Below, in pieces: positions 18,220 through 27,863 of a stretch of 63,557 nt of DNA. This DNA is from a virus, in the IMG/VR virus record IMGVR_UViG_3300046782_000096, positions 1 to 63,557 of that record; one strand, 5' to 3'. The notes under the pieces are model-generated. The model worked only from the letters and a program-made list of their open reading frames with translations. It was not told the DNA's origin and did no database searches. Position 1 is the stretch's first letter, and the number at the start of each line of letters is the position of its first letter. A program made the translations under genes and the position numbers.

Positions 18220-18949
18220 GATATTTATTACTCTCTAAAAAGAAATTATTCATAAGAATAGGATTTGTACCTAAATCATTTTCTAAAGCTTCTTGCATAC
18301 GGCGATAACCGGCATGAGTTGCAAGACCATTTGCTATTGTATCTAGTGAACTAGTAAGTTGCCCTTGTGCTGTATCAAATATTTCAAAACTAGTAGCTAA
18401 TCCACGTTCTATTGCATATCCCTCTTTAGTTCCAAACTGTAATGCACCTATTTGACTAGCCCAACGACGTTCATTTAAAACGTCTCGTTTATGTTCTTCA
18501 TACCGATTCATGTAGCTATTCCAATCATCTAGTACACAAGCTAAATCCATTGCATAACTGCTTGTATCCAATGTAAGAGCGCCATATGGGCTATATCGTC
18601 TTGCATATCCTTGCCAATAACCAGCAACACTATTACTACCAATAGCATTTATACGAAATGATAATTCTGAATTAAATAAATACCACGCACCGGGAGGGAA
18701 ATAACCACTTCTAAAAGTTCCTACATAATCAGGTACATAAAATGGAATACTAAATTGCTCATAAGTAAACGGTCCTTCTCCTTGTGTTTCAAATGTATTA
18801 AAATAAAATTCTCGTAATTGATAGTAGTGTGAATAATAACTAATAGATATTCTAGTATATTCTTCTTGAACTGATCTAAGTCTTGCTGCAATTATAATTG
18901 CAATACCCGATTGTATTGCATCTGAAGCAATTTTACCCCAATCAGCCAT
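18212..18949 (-). CDS. Putative internal virion protein B (paralogue of the next gene)
   Basis: 245 aa. ATG at 18949 is chosen over the preceding GTG (18952) because GGAG lies at good spacing, and its ATG overlaps the upstream TGA stop. The N-terminal 30 residues are moderately hydrophobic (AIIIAARL), followed by a Tyr-rich segment. The C-terminus carries the GLATS-x19-NGLAT signature shared with the protein from 17326-18219. Probable member of the ejection apparatus. Confidence 0.72.
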   Translation of the reverse strand: MADWGKIASDAIQSGIAIIIAARLRSVQEEYTRISISYYSHYYQLREFYFNTFETQGEGPFTYEQFSIPFYVPDYVGTFRSGYFPPGAWYLFNSELSFRINAIGSNSVAGYWQGYARRYSPYGALTLDTSSYAMDLACVLDDWNSYMNRYEEHKRDVLNERRWASQIGALQFGTKEGYAIERGLATSFEIFDTAQGQLTSSLDTIANGLATHAGYRRMQEALENDLGTNPILMNNFFLESNKYHG

Positions 18950-19467
18950 CACATTCTCCGTAAAAGGGGTTCAAAAGCTTGTTTCATTTCAAGAGATACT
19001 TTACGCATCTCTGGATAACCTTTTAAACAGAATACTATAGCGGGAAGTAGTTCAAGCCAACAATTACAACAATGGTATTCTAAATTTTTCCATAACGGTT
19101 CGTTTTTTATTTGCAATTCTTGAGCATCTGTGAATGCATTAACTGCTGCATTCATAAGAGGAACTAAATACGTAGCATTTTGAACCCAAAAGGTATTTGT
19201 GTTAAGTACAAATACTAAATCAGCTATTGCTATCTGACTACTAAAATTTTGATAATTAGACATAACTCCAAAAGCATTAACTAAACTACATACAACCTCA
19301 ATAGCAGCAGTAGCGTTAGCCATTTTACGAATAAAATCAGGTGAACTACGCTCTTGGTCAGTAGGCTTTAATGGTATTAAATAATAAGTTGCTAATTCTC
19401 GCGTTTTAGCAGCAGTACTAACTAATACTGATTCATATTCCTCTCTACTAGGCGATAGCACTTGCAT
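18949..19467 (-). CDS. Hypothetical virion-module protein
   Basis: 172 aa, helical, with several hydrophobic stretches (IAIADLVFVLN, LLPAIVFCL) and a CCNCW cluster near residue 132. Starts inside the end of the nozzle gene (20-bp overlap, GAAGAGG ribosome site). It could be a minor tail or internal protein; no family recognised. Confidence 0.65.
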   Translation of the reverse strand: MQVLSPSREEYESVLVSTAAKTRELATYYLIPLKPTDQERSSPDFIRKMANATAAIEVVCSLVNAFGVMSNYQNFSSQIAIADLVFVLNTNTFWVQNATYLVPLMNAAVNAFTDAQELQIKNEPLWKNLEYHCCNCWLELLPAIVFCLKGYPEMRKVSLEMKQAFEPLLRRM

Positions 19468-21346
19468 TGGTAGCCTCTTCTATTAAATCCTGATAAGAAG
19501 TTGAAAGATGAACTTCTTCAACTACAGCTTTACCTTCTAACTTTATTTCCCATTCTAAACATTTATGTTGATGGGGTATTCTAAACGGTTTACTATGACC
19601 AACTTGACGAGTAAATATAAAATCAGGATTACCTATTCTACCTGGCCCTTGTCCACTTGTTCTATAACCATACAATGTTACTGTTAAAGCTCCGCTATTA
19701 TCATTAACTATTTTCATTCCAGCAAATGTTGTAAGTCCCGGCATTACATAACGCTTAGAAAGCCACGTATACGGAGCTAATGGCGATGAGTCATATCCAT
19801 ATCCCGGTAAAGGAAATGTATATATAACATTATCAAATGCTATAAAAAGTCCTTTTCCAGTAGTTACACTATCAACAAAATTACCATGTGGTATATCTAT
19901 AGTAACTAACTGTCCTAATGGAAACTCTTGATTACTTGGTGAAGGCTGATTAAGTATATATCCATTAATTTGACTATTTCCATTATTCACAAAACCAAAA
20001 TAATTACCATTCCACCATGCTGCATGTTTTGCATCAGATAGTTTTAAACCTATAAATGAATTAAAAATAGGAAAAGGTACAATTAAATCATCACCGGGAC
20101 TTGCTACAGATTTAGATGTAACTCTATCATCATCTGAAGTTAAAGCAATAAGTCCATCTACTGAAGCATACATAGCCCCAAAATTAGTAGTAACCATTGT
20201 ATTTGGAATACATGCATATTCGTTAGCAAATCTTCTAACTTGCATATTAAGAACTTCAGTTTCACCTGCTTCTACTCTTATATGATATGATGTATTTTGT
20301 GTACCTATAAATATATCATCATAATAAACTGCAACTCCTGTTACTGCTTCTGGTAAACTTATAGTATTCTGCATCGGCCATGCATGATTCATATACCGTT
20401 CTGAAAACTGTATAACACAAGGTGCGCCAAGTGCGCTACCAAAAACACCAGAAGAGCTATCATATCTCGCTAAAACATTCCATCCACCTTCTGTCTGACC
20501 AAAGAAAATAGCCGATTTATTTGGGTCTGATGGCGGCGGAATCCATTGATCGCTAATTAGTAAATCACCTTGTATTTCAGAAGAATTACCAGCATCATAA
20601 AAACTAAATGAGCTACTAGCTACCCCCACGTTACCTATAAAATGAAACCCAGTTTCTAAAGGATTACCTAACTGTTCTGCTGTATCAAATCCCGGTATAC
20701 TTCTGTATACATTTATTGAAGTTATACCATATTGTAATATTTGCGCTCGATCTATTGTAGCATTTAACGTAATACCATCACCTTCACATATAAAATTCCC
20801 ATATTGATCTTTAGTTAGTTGTTCAAATACTGTTGGTGGTCCTTCTTGATTAAAACACACAGCCGTTATAGCATACGTCCGTGATATTGGGTATACACTA
20901 GCATTTCCTTTTGATATATTAAAATTATAAGACATAACATTAGGTGCCGGAGCACCTAAATACACAATTTTAGGGTTATTTGTAGTACCACCCGGTATAT
21001 AATGTCCTAAATATGTATTACCTGCTGGTGCTCTTTTAAAAATACCAGATATGTAAGCGCTATTAAAAGGCTCTCCAATAGTCATTACCGCATTAGCAAA
21101 ATAATAATCAGAACTAAATCCTAATGGTTGTCCAGCAACAGCAGCTAAACTATTAACAGTAGGATTTTTATAAAGTCCAGCCGGTGTATTAGAAAGATTT
21201 ATGATTGGTTTCCATTGTGGCATAGGATGTAACCAACCATCCCATAATAAACAATTATGAGCTACTTGAGCATGATCGTTTGCAAGTTCTTTTGGATTTA
21301 CTTGTGGTAGTAAACCTGCAAACCGAGTTATACGAATACTTGCCAT
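19448..21346 (-). CDS. Tail nozzle / tubular protein (beta-propeller, P22 gp10- or T7 gp12-like)
   Basis: 632 aa. The opening RITRFAGLLPQVNPKEL..DHAQVAHNC is characteristic of podovirus tail-nozzle proteins, and the body is almost all beta with repeated aromatic/Gly motifs expected of a propeller. The segment FGAMYASVDGLIAL matches the conserved core of such proteins. It would form the distal part of the short tail tube beneath the adaptors. It lies directly downstream of a fibre gene and upstream of the internal proteins. Confidence 0.78.
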   Translation of the reverse strand: MASIRITRFAGLLPQVNPKELANDHAQVAHNCLLWDGWLHPMPQWKPIINLSNTPAGLYKNPTVNSLAAVAGQPLGFSSDYYFANAVMTIGEPFNSAYISGIFKRAPAGNTYLGHYIPGGTTNNPKIVYLGAPAPNVMSYNFNISKGNASVYPISRTYAITAVCFNQEGPPTVFEQLTKDQYGNFICEGDGITLNATIDRAQILQYGITSINVYRSIPGFDTAEQLGNPLETGFHFIGNVGVASSSFSFYDAGNSSEIQGDLLISDQWIPPPSDPNKSAIFFGQTEGGWNVLARYDSSSGVFGSALGAPCVIQFSERYMNHAWPMQNTISLPEAVTGVAVYYDDIFIGTQNTSYHIRVEAGETEVLNMQVRRFANEYACIPNTMVTTNFGAMYASVDGLIALTSDDDRVTSKSVASPGDDLIVPFPIFNSFIGLKLSDAKHAAWWNGNYFGFVNNGNSQINGYILNQPSPSNQEFPLGQLVTIDIPHGNFVDSVTTGKGLFIAFDNVIYTFPLPGYGYDSSPLAPYTWLSKRYVMPGLTTFAGMKIVNDNSGALTVTLYGYRTSGQGPGRIGNPDFIFTRQVGHSKPFRIPHQHKCLEWEIKLEGKAVVEEVHLSTSYQDLIEEATNASAIA

Positions 21347-21347
21347 A

Positions 21348-22712
21348 TCAAAAGTTCTTAGTTACACTAGCGTAATAACTACCAAGTATCCCTACAAGCG
21401 GTGTAGTTTTTACTGTTAATGATGTTGCTAAAGACGTTGGACCATTTATTTTCCATTTAAGATTTTTTAAACTACCCACTACAGTAGATGTACCTGTTAA
21501 AAGAGTAGAACTATCAAAAAGACCCACACCAAAAGATTGTACTACAGTTGGATTCGCTGGATCGTATGATTCTACATATAAATCTATTAATACAGATTTA
21601 CCCGCAGCTATAACAGGTATTGGAATCACAAAAGATGGAATTACATTAGTATAAGCGGCTGAAGAAAGAGTATTTTGAACCCCGACTACATCAAAAGATG
21701 CTGGAGTATTGATAATCGCTAAAGCAGATACTACATTACTAATACCTGCTGGAGTAACCGCTTGCGTATTATTAGCAGGATCATTTGACGCAGCAGTTGG
21801 AGCTAATGCTACTAAACCTTGTTGTGAGACACTAGCTGGTGCAATATTAATTGTTAAAACACCAGCCGTTGGACCACCAATAGTTACGCCACTAGTACTT
21901 GTACCAACACTTGTAATTAATGAACCAGCAAACGCTATAACTTGACCATATGCGTTAAGCTGTATACCGCCATAAGTACCCGCACCGGGACCAACAGGTG
22001 TAAGTCCAACAGTTGGATTAACATTTGGAGCAGCACCAGAAATTGTAATACCCGGACCAGCAACAAGATTAGTTACAGTGCCAGTACCACCGGGAGTTAT
22101 TGTAGATGCAATTGTAAAATTAGGATACGTACCGGATATAGAAATACCCGCACCTGATGTAAGTACTACACCATCAACATTTATATTAAAATTATACGGA
22201 CCACCTGTAACTTCAGCAATACCAGTACCAGTAAATGTAAATGGAGTACCAATACTAGTTTGGGAAATTAAAACATCGTATGGCCCCGGTCCAAAAGTAA
22301 CATCAATACCAGCACCAGCAGTAAATGTCCATGCTGGTGAATCGACATTATAAGCAGGACCACCAGTAACTGTACTTCCGCCACTACCAGTTAATGTAGT
22401 CGATCCACCGGGGGCAACATCACCAATACCGGCTGTAGTCCAAACAAATCTAACTTGTGATCCAGCAGCAAGTGGTACGGCTACAGTGCCATCCTGCCCA
22501 CGTACTACATCAGCAGCACCAGCAGTTACACTAACAATATTCATTACTTCATAACCAACACCATCAGTTACAGATACTGCGGTATAGTAACCCCCCGCAA
22601 GCTGTGTTGAAAGCATAGCAATGACAGATGCAGGTAATGCTATCTGCGATGCCCCAACAGCCGTGTATGCTGTGGTATTAGTTATAAGATTTTGAAGGGC
22701 TTTAAAAGTCAT
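21348..22712 (-). CDS. Tail fibre / receptor-binding protein
   Basis: 454 aa, dominated by Gly/Thr/Val/Pro beta repeats (GPGI.ISG, GAGI.V.FGPG) typical of trimeric phage fibres. A short N-terminal adhesion-like domain (residues 1-90) probably attaches to the tail, and a compact C-terminal beta domain is probably the tip. Stop and next start are separated by a single base, so expression is coupled to the nozzle gene. Confidence 0.7.
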   Translation of the reverse strand: MTFKALQNLITNTTAYTAVGASQIALPASVIAMLSTQLAGGYYTAVSVTDGVGYEVMNIVSVTAGAADVVRGQDGTVAVPLAAGSQVRFVWTTAGIGDVAPGGSTTLTGSGGSTVTGGPAYNVDSPAWTFTAGAGIDVTFGPGPYDVLISQTSIGTPFTFTGTGIAEVTGGPYNFNINVDGVVLTSGAGISISGTYPNFTIASTITPGGTGTVTNLVAGPGITISGAAPNVNPTVGLTPVGPGAGTYGGIQLNAYGQVIAFAGSLITSVGTSTSGVTIGGPTAGVLTINIAPASVSQQGLVALAPTAASNDPANNTQAVTPAGISNVVSALAIINTPASFDVVGVQNTLSSAAYTNVIPSFVIPIPVIAAGKSVLIDLYVESYDPANPTVVQSFGVGLFDSSTLLTGTSTVVGSLKNLKWKINGPTSLATSLTVKTTPLVGILGSYYASVTKNF

Positions 22713-22720
22713 GGCTATGC

Positions 22721-23101
22721 CTACTGAGAATAGGGAGAAAACACAGTATTATTGTCACCAACCAGCATCTCAATTGAGCCGCACGGATTACCCCTAATTA
22801 CCACATCCCCTACGTAATAACCCGGTGCAGCTTCTTTAAGTAAATCATCAATAAAGAATTGAACATCAATACCCTGTATATGATATGCGGGATATTGTAT
22901 AAAATACTGTTTATCAGGTATAAGTCCTTTTCGATATACATTCATTACAATGTCATTTACAGTTAAATTAGTACAAAATATACAGTCAACACAACCTAAA
23001 CAAGCTGCACAACTACAATTACAGCCTGTAAGTTTCATAGAAGCACCGACTATATTAGTATCGGCATTAACATAAGGAATCTTAACTTGTGTTTGTAACA
23101 T
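22721..23101 (-). CDS. Cysteine-cluster structural-module protein
   Basis: 126 aa. ATG at 23101 overlaps the upstream stop (TAATG), which decides the start. Residues about 25-45 contain seven cysteines in 17 positions in the pattern C-x-C-x-C-x2-C-x2-C-x2-C-x2-C, very unusual for a virion protein. The rest is a compact alpha/beta domain with one more Cys. It lies between the neck/tail adaptor and the fibre, so it may be a metal-binding or disulphide-stapled tip or plug. Function unknown. Confidence 0.7.
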   Translation of the reverse strand: MLQTQVKIPYVNADTNIVGASMKLTGCNCSCAACLGCVDCIFCTNLTVNDIVMNVYRKGLIPDKQYFIQYPAYHIQGIDVQFFIDDLLKEAAPGYYVGDVVIRGNPCGSIEMLVGDNNTVFSPYSQ

Positions 23102-23787
23102 TATCGACCCCCACCCGGCCAATAACCGGCACCACCACCCCATCCACGATTAGCTGGACCAACCCAAGGATTAGTTTTTGCAATAGATGTTGTACCAAAA
23201 GCACGGTCTGCTTCAGCACGACACCGAACTTTTTCCTTTCGGAACTTTAACTCGTATCTATCTGCTTCTTTTGGATTATACCAATTCGTATTAGGAAGTG
23301 CTATTAAAGTAGAAATAGCACCATATGCTATTCCTTGCACCCACTGTTCATATAAATAGTTATCTAAAACACACGAATCTTGTTTAGGTGCAACAATCGC
23401 TTCAACTTCTAATCCTTGCGGATCATCTTTATTCGGTGGACGGCGTAAATGTATCATTGTAGGTGAAGTCATTTGATACAGATATGCACCTATTCCAGCC
23501 GGTAATTTAGCTGTAACTGGCGTATAATCCCAACGTTCGTCTACAGTAACTCGTTTTATTCGTATTATATTATAATTACAATCAGTAATAAGCTGATAAT
23601 CTTGTACACCCTTTTGTAAATCGTATTTATTTATATCGTGTATAATACCTGACCAATTGCATAACTCTATTGCCGCCATACGAATATGATGTAAAATTAA
23701 CTCCGGTGGCGCACCAATTACATACGGTACTACATATGGCAATGCCGCATCCCAAGAAAGAGTAGCATTTGGATTAATAAAACTCAT
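23101..23787 (-). CDS. Head-tail connector / tail adaptor protein
   Basis: 228 aa. The layout is N-terminal helix pairs (MAAIELCNWSGI), then a beta insertion, then a long C-terminal helix with many Arg/Lys/Glu (YELKFRKEKVRCRAEADRAFG) and a Gly-rich tail. This is the pattern of podovirus tail-tube or adaptor proteins (T7 gp11 / P22 gp4-like). Coupled with neighbours on both sides by short overlaps. Confidence 0.65.
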   Translation of the reverse strand: MSFINPNATLSWDAALPYVVPYVIGAPPELILHHIRMAAIELCNWSGIIHDINKYDLQKGVQDYQLITDCNYNIIRIKRVTVDERWDYTPVTAKLPAGIGAYLYQMTSPTMIHLRRPPNKDDPQGLEVEAIVAPKQDSCVLDNYLYEQWVQGIAYGAISTLIALPNTNWYNPKEADRYELKFRKEKVRCRAEADRAFGTTSIAKTNPWVGPANRGWGGGAGYWPGGGR

Positions 23788-24509
23788 GGCACTCTCGCTT
23801 TAGTCATTTGGTTAGAACCACCTTGACCAGCAAATGTTCCTGAATTATATTTAGTCTCTTGCGAGAACTTCACACCTAACGAATTATAAAACTTTTTATA
23901 AAATGCTGTACTTTCAGCTTGGGATGTTGCTGATTCAGTATCAACTTCAAATGCTTTTGCCGCTATAAAGAAACCTAACGCTGTAAGATACACACTGTCT
24001 ATTACAACAGTAACATTAGGGTCTGTATATGCAACTGGAGCAAGCACCATTGTACCCGTTACTTTTATTGTTGTTGGAAACCCTATTGGTACCATCGGTG
24101 TTACATAAAAATTCTTTGGGTCTTTTACATCATAAGCATAAGATAAAATACGAAAACTATTTTGTCCACCACTTGGCAAACACGGCTTTTTAGAAAATGC
24201 CCGCATTAACTGTAAATCACACTGAGTAATAGGCTCCCCCGGACTATAATTTGACGTAAGACTCATTGCGTCAATAGATTTTAATAACCTATATCTAGGG
24301 TCTAATACTTGTCTATATCTCCCTGTAATTATATTCAAATCTGCCGTTTCTAAAAAGGCATCCGGTCTATAATTATTAATCTCTAATAATCCTTTATTCA
24401 TATAGTCCATTAGATCATTCTGAGTCCATCTTGTAAAAGCGTTCCCCGCCTCTTGGTCATTAAGAGGCGAGGATGATACAGAAGTAATAATTTGCAGCCC
24501 GGTAGACAT
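23784..24509 (-). CDS. Phage adaptor protein (DUF6682-like)
   Basis: 241 aa. N-terminal WTQNDLMDYMNKGLLEINNYRPDAF is typical of a widespread adaptor family that binds beneath the portal, followed by a beta region and a C-terminal helical hairpin ending in Gly/Ser. Overlaps the neighbouring genes by one to four bases. Family assignment from memory of the pattern. Confidence 0.65.
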   Translation of the reverse strand: MSTGLQIITSVSSSPLNDQEAGNAFTRWTQNDLMDYMNKGLLEINNYRPDAFLETADLNIITGRYRQVLDPRYRLLKSIDAMSLTSNYSPGEPITQCDLQLMRAFSKKPCLPSGGQNSFRILSYAYDVKDPKNFYVTPMVPIGFPTTIKVTGTMVLAPVAYTDPNVTVVIDSVYLTALGFFIAAKAFEVDTESATSQAESTAFYKKFYNSLGVKFSQETKYNSGTFAGQGGSNQMTKARVP

Positions 24510-24811
24510 TATCCTATCCGTTCTTGTGGTAATGGACCTTCGTAATTAACAGCCCTATCACGTTCAAAAGGACTCTTCTTTACTTTCTTTGGCTTGATAA
24601 TCTTAGTTTCATTACCAGCCGCATCACGCCTAAAAATCTCTACATCTTCACGTTTTGCACCTTCTCTTTCAAATGGATATACGCGACCAGACTCAATATG
24701 TCGCATATAAAGACCAACACTTAATACCGTTGGCCCACCAATATCCAAACTATTATCAACTAAATTTTTACGGTTAGAAATTACTACTCTTGCAATATTT
24801 GGCTGATCCAT
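24509..24811 (-). CDS. Small structural-module protein
   Basis: 100 aa, basic C-terminus (KIIKPKKVKKSPFERDR). First gene after the intrinsic terminator that follows the capsid genes, so it is probably expressed at a lower level than the capsid. No family recognised; may be a neck or head-completion protein. Confidence 0.6.
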   Translation of the reverse strand: MDQPNIARVVISNRKNLVDNSLDIGGPTVLSVGLYMRHIESGRVYPFEREGAKREDVEIFRRDAAGNETKIIKPKKVKKSPFERDRAVNYEGPLPQERIG

Positions 24812-24829
24812 TGTAAAATCCTCTTGTTT

Positions 24830-24861
24830 AAAAAGGAGGGAGCCGGGATGCGACCCCCTCC
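24830..24861 (-). terminator. Intrinsic terminator after the capsid genes
   Basis: On the minus strand GGAGGG (24861-24856) pairs with CCCTCC (24840-24835) across a 15-nt loop and is followed directly by TTTTT. It falls in the only clear gap between the capsid pair and the connector genes, consistent with stepping down transcription after the most abundant product. Confidence 0.7.
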
Positions 24862-24878
24862 ACTACCACCCCACTTAC

Positions 24879-25463
24879 TCAGTTCATCATACCACTTTGG
24901 AAATTAAAGTACACTGGTGTAAGTGTGATACTAAAAGCAGACCACACATTTGGCGTTGGAAGCGCCGTAACTACAAGATCAACAATATCCGGTGCTGTAA
25001 AAAGATGCTGCATACCAGCAAGAATAGTACCAAAATTGGTAATAGCCGCACCACTATTATAAGGTACAAACCCAGTTGTTGGAGTAACGTGTGGATCAAG
25101 AGCAGTAACCAAATCTTGTGCTACTCCACGTATCCGAAGTTTAAATGTACCACCCGTACCTGCAATGATACTATTTACCTTATACCAAAGACCAAAAAAC
25201 AGAGAGTTTGAAGGAATAACAACAGCTCCAAACGCATCACCATTAACAACCGCACCAGTAACTAAATTCTTCCTTAGAAAATAACTTAACGCTTTATCAT
25301 TAGTAAAATCCAGAGTACGCGACGCACCATATACAACTGGATGTTTACTCGGTGGTGCTAAATTCGACGTATTTGCCGAACTAAAAGGAGCCGCTGGAAA
25401 GATAGCCCAATCAGTATTTTGCTGACGAGGACCACCCAAATACAACTCATATACACTAGCCAT
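24879..25463 (-). CDS. Probable head decoration / minor capsid protein
   Basis: 194 aa, beta-rich with Gly/Ala/Pro loops and no charged helices. It starts 12 bp after the major capsid gene and ends just before a terminator, so it shares the highly expressed capsid transcript. The position and beta-rich composition suggest a decoration or fibre-like head protein; no motif confirms it. Confidence 0.55.
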   Translation of the reverse strand: MASVYELYLGGPRQQNTDWAIFPAAPFSSANTSNLAPPSKHPVVYGASRTLDFTNDKALSYFLRKNLVTGAVVNGDAFGAVVIPSNSLFFGLWYKVNSIIAGTGGTFKLRIRGVAQDLVTALDPHVTPTTGFVPYNSGAAITNFGTILAGMQHLFTAPDIVDLVVTALPTPNVWSAFSITLTPVYFNFQSGMMN

Positions 25464-25475
25464 GTCTATCTCCTA

Positions 25476-26411
25476 TCAGCTAAAGCGGGCATAGAGTGCT
25501 GCAACACCTTTCGGGTACAGTACTTTAAAGCCATACACCGCTAAACCTTGATAGTAGCGGTCCCATGAGTCTTTATCTTCAATTACGCGCGTTTGGTCAA
25601 TCTGTGCAGCAAACGCAGTTGCCATCTTAACACCGGCAATAACTTGATAGCAGTTCGCACTAACAGCCGCATCAAAGAACGGTGGTAAGAAGTTAGAAAT
25701 ATAGATATTAAATCCGGCAACATTGGGCGGCAAACGCCCGTTAATCATCGGAGAAATATCCATACCGGTTAAATACGCAGCGCGTAAGTCACTATTCAAG
25801 AGCGTAGTATATGCAATAGCTGGCATCACTACATAGCGGTTCTCTCGCGGCGCACACTGTTCATCTAAAACACCATGCAGGTAAGTAAGCACCTGATTAA
25901 TGTTAGACGATGTAACAGCTACCGGATTACCTGTAGCTCCAAGATTATACGCATGAGATACATAACCCGCAGACGTACCCGCATTATCTAAGTCTACATC
26001 CATATAAACAGATGCAAACAAAGACGTATCAATTGCTTGCGCTAACCGATACGCAGCACGCTTCAGGAAACTCTCACGCCAAGACGGCCAATTACAAATC
26101 TGCTTCTCATCAATCTGACTAATGACCATACTAAAGTCCTTAGCCTTATCAATAACAAGCGTAGTCGGCTCACTATCAATCGTATCATGTACAATCGTGC
26201 CACCTTTCTCGTAGTCACGAATGGTAACTTCAGGCTCACGCCAGAACGTTACTTGGTCACCACATTTTTCAATAGTACCACTATATTCTGTAGTACTAAT
26301 CTCGCCATAGACACTAGAGCAATAAAACAACTCCAGCAAGTCCATGCTGAACATCGGTGATATAAGGTTACCACTATATTGAGGGTAACTAGATGCTACG
26401 GCAACGGCCAT
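25476..26411 (-). CDS. Major capsid protein (HK97 fold)
   Basis: 311 aa, of a size usual for podovirus coats. It has a pattern of hydrophobic beta strands with a spine-helix-like region (RESFLKRAAYRLAQAID), a central ENRYVVMP.IAY.LL segment and the C-terminal VYGFKVLYPKGVAALYARF, all typical of HK97-type capsids. The preceding gene has scaffold composition and the following gene is a probable decoration protein. Confidence 0.88.
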   Translation of the reverse strand: MAVAVASSYPQYSGNLISPMFSMDLLELFYCSSVYGEISTTEYSGTIEKCGDQVTFWREPEVTIRDYEKGGTIVHDTIDSEPTTLVIDKAKDFSMVISQIDEKQICNWPSWRESFLKRAAYRLAQAIDTSLFASVYMDVDLDNAGTSAGYVSHAYNLGATGNPVAVTSSNINQVLTYLHGVLDEQCAPRENRYVVMPAIAYTTLLNSDLRAAYLTGMDISPMINGRLPPNVAGFNIYISNFLPPFFDAAVSANCYQVIAGVKMATAFAAQIDQTRVIEDKDSWDRYYQGLAVYGFKVLYPKGVAALYARFS

Positions 26412-26421
26412 GATTTAGTCC

Positions 26422-27390
26422 TCATGCATTAAAATCAATTCGACCTTCTGCCTCAGCTTCTTTAAACAGTTTATCCCACTCATCGCGTACTTGCTTAGTA
26501 ATTTTGCCTTTCACAAAATCATCACTGACCTTTTTACGGTCAGATAATTTAAGCATTGGCTTTCGACTCCCGTTTAAGTTTACAGGAGGAGCGCCACCGC
26601 CAAGATTAGGAGTAACCATTGCAGCTAAGGCATCCTTAGAGGGTTTAAAACCCCCAAAAATTTCAACTATGGTATCTAAATCCCGATCCACATGTGCCTG
26701 CGCTAACATGTCATAGACAGTCTTGCGCGAGTATGGAGCCTTTGTAGCAATATACTGTTTCCATTCATCACTTGCGACTATATCATCGAAGTGCTTAATT
26801 CTAGACTTTACGTGCGACATAAACTGTTCTTCACTGGTCGATGTTAGATCAGTTTGAACACGAGTATTTGCTTCACGTAACTCTTTCAATTCTTTTTTAA
26901 TATCTGCCATAGCGGCAGAAGTTTCACCTTTTGCTATCTTACGGGCTATCTTGGTGATTACACCTTGAGATTCGCCATATGTTGCTAACTCTTCTTCCGT
27001 TAAATCATCAGGATCAGGAATCGCCGGTGGTGGCGGTAGGGCTTCACGTACCTCCTTTAATTCCTTCTCTAATCTTTCACGTTCTGCTTTCTCTCTTTTC
27101 AGAGTCGGTTCTAAACTATCAATAACACCCTGCAAAGACTTCCATCTTTGCTCGTTTTTCTGCGCTTCCGCTTTCCACTGCTGCTCTAACGTAAGCTCCG
27201 GTTTTGTCTCTACTGGAGCCGGTGTTGGTTCTGGTATTGGAGTTACTACAGGTGGTTTAGCCGCTGGACCATCCATATGTGGAATAACTACTTCTTTCGG
27301 TTGCACAACTTCAGCCGGTGGTGTTTCACCAGCTAGTTGTGCTCTTAAAATCTCTCGCTTTTGAACCATTGCTTGCGGTAAACCCGGCAT
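26422..27390 (-). CDS. Capsid scaffolding protein
   Basis: 322 aa, about a third Glu/Lys, with a Pro-rich N-terminus (residues 20-70), a long coiled coil (about 75-190) and a basic helical C-terminus typical of scaffold capsid-binding tails. Immediately upstream of the major capsid gene (10-bp gap). It should direct procapsid assembly and then leave or be degraded. Confidence 0.85.
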   Translation of the reverse strand: MPGLPQAMVQKREILRAQLAGETPPAEVVQPKEVVIPHMDGPAAKPPVVTPIPEPTPAPVETKPELTLEQQWKAEAQKNEQRWKSLQGVIDSLEPTLKREKAERERLEKELKEVREALPPPPAIPDPDDLTEEELATYGESQGVITKIARKIAKGETSAAMADIKKELKELREANTRVQTDLTSTSEEQFMSHVKSRIKHFDDIVASDEWKQYIATKAPYSRKTVYDMLAQAHVDRDLDTIVEIFGGFKPSKDALAAMVTPNLGGGAPPVNLNGSRKPMLKLSDRKKVSDDFVKGKITKQVRDEWDKLFKEAEAEGRIDFNA

Positions 27391-27392
27391 GT

Positions 27393-27614
27393 CTATTCTC
27401 CACTAGGCTCTTTAGCTTTAAGAGCCTCTAGTAATGAATCAATTTCCAATGCCCTACCTTTAATTTCTAAAAAATTTTCAGGTAAAGCACGCCTAAACGC
27501 ATCATTTAACTGTTGCTCTCTCTCACGTAGTATTTCTGCCAAAAGTTCAGCAAAATTAGATCGAGCAAAATGCTCTATCTTTCTTGCTTGGTTTGGCGTA
27601 ATACGGTATTTCAT
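27393..27614 (-). CDS. Small helical protein upstream of the scaffold
   Basis: 73 aa. ATG at 27614 overlaps the preceding TGA (ATGA), preferred over an upstream in-frame start. All helical and charged (ILREREQQLNDAFRRAL). Probably a small assembly protein; no family recognised. Confidence 0.65.
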   Translation of the reverse strand: MKYRITPNQARKIEHFARSNFAELLAEILREREQQLNDAFRRALPENFLEIKGRALEIDSLLEALKAKEPSGE

Positions 27615-27820
27615 CCGCAGGTTGCACAACCAGCAGACTTCTTACTATTACGCTGTTCATTATTACCGGGATTCTTACCTAAGAAAGAACCACCCGATTT
27701 AGCACCACCAACAGTACCACCAAAACCACCCTTCCAAATCTTGGAAGTATCACCACGCGCCTGTGGTGTCCACATAGAACTACCACTTGTTGAGGCATTT
27801 GGCATTAGACCCTTACCCAT
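27611..27820 (-). CDS. Gly/Ser-rich small protein
   Basis: 69 aa, disordered-looking (GGFGGTVGGAKSGGSF), ending CATCG. It has a strong ribosome site (GAGGAG before ATG) and is coupled to the next gene, so it is likely real despite low complexity. Function unknown; small Gly-rich proteins occur at this place in other podovirus head modules. Confidence 0.6.
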   Translation of the reverse strand: MGKGLMPNASTSGSSMWTPQARGDTSKIWKGGFGGTVGGAKSGGSFLGKNPGNNEQRNSKKSAGCATCG

Positions 27821-27863
27821 TTCATTTACTCCTCAGTTATGAGCTTTCGCCCGGTTAAGCTAA

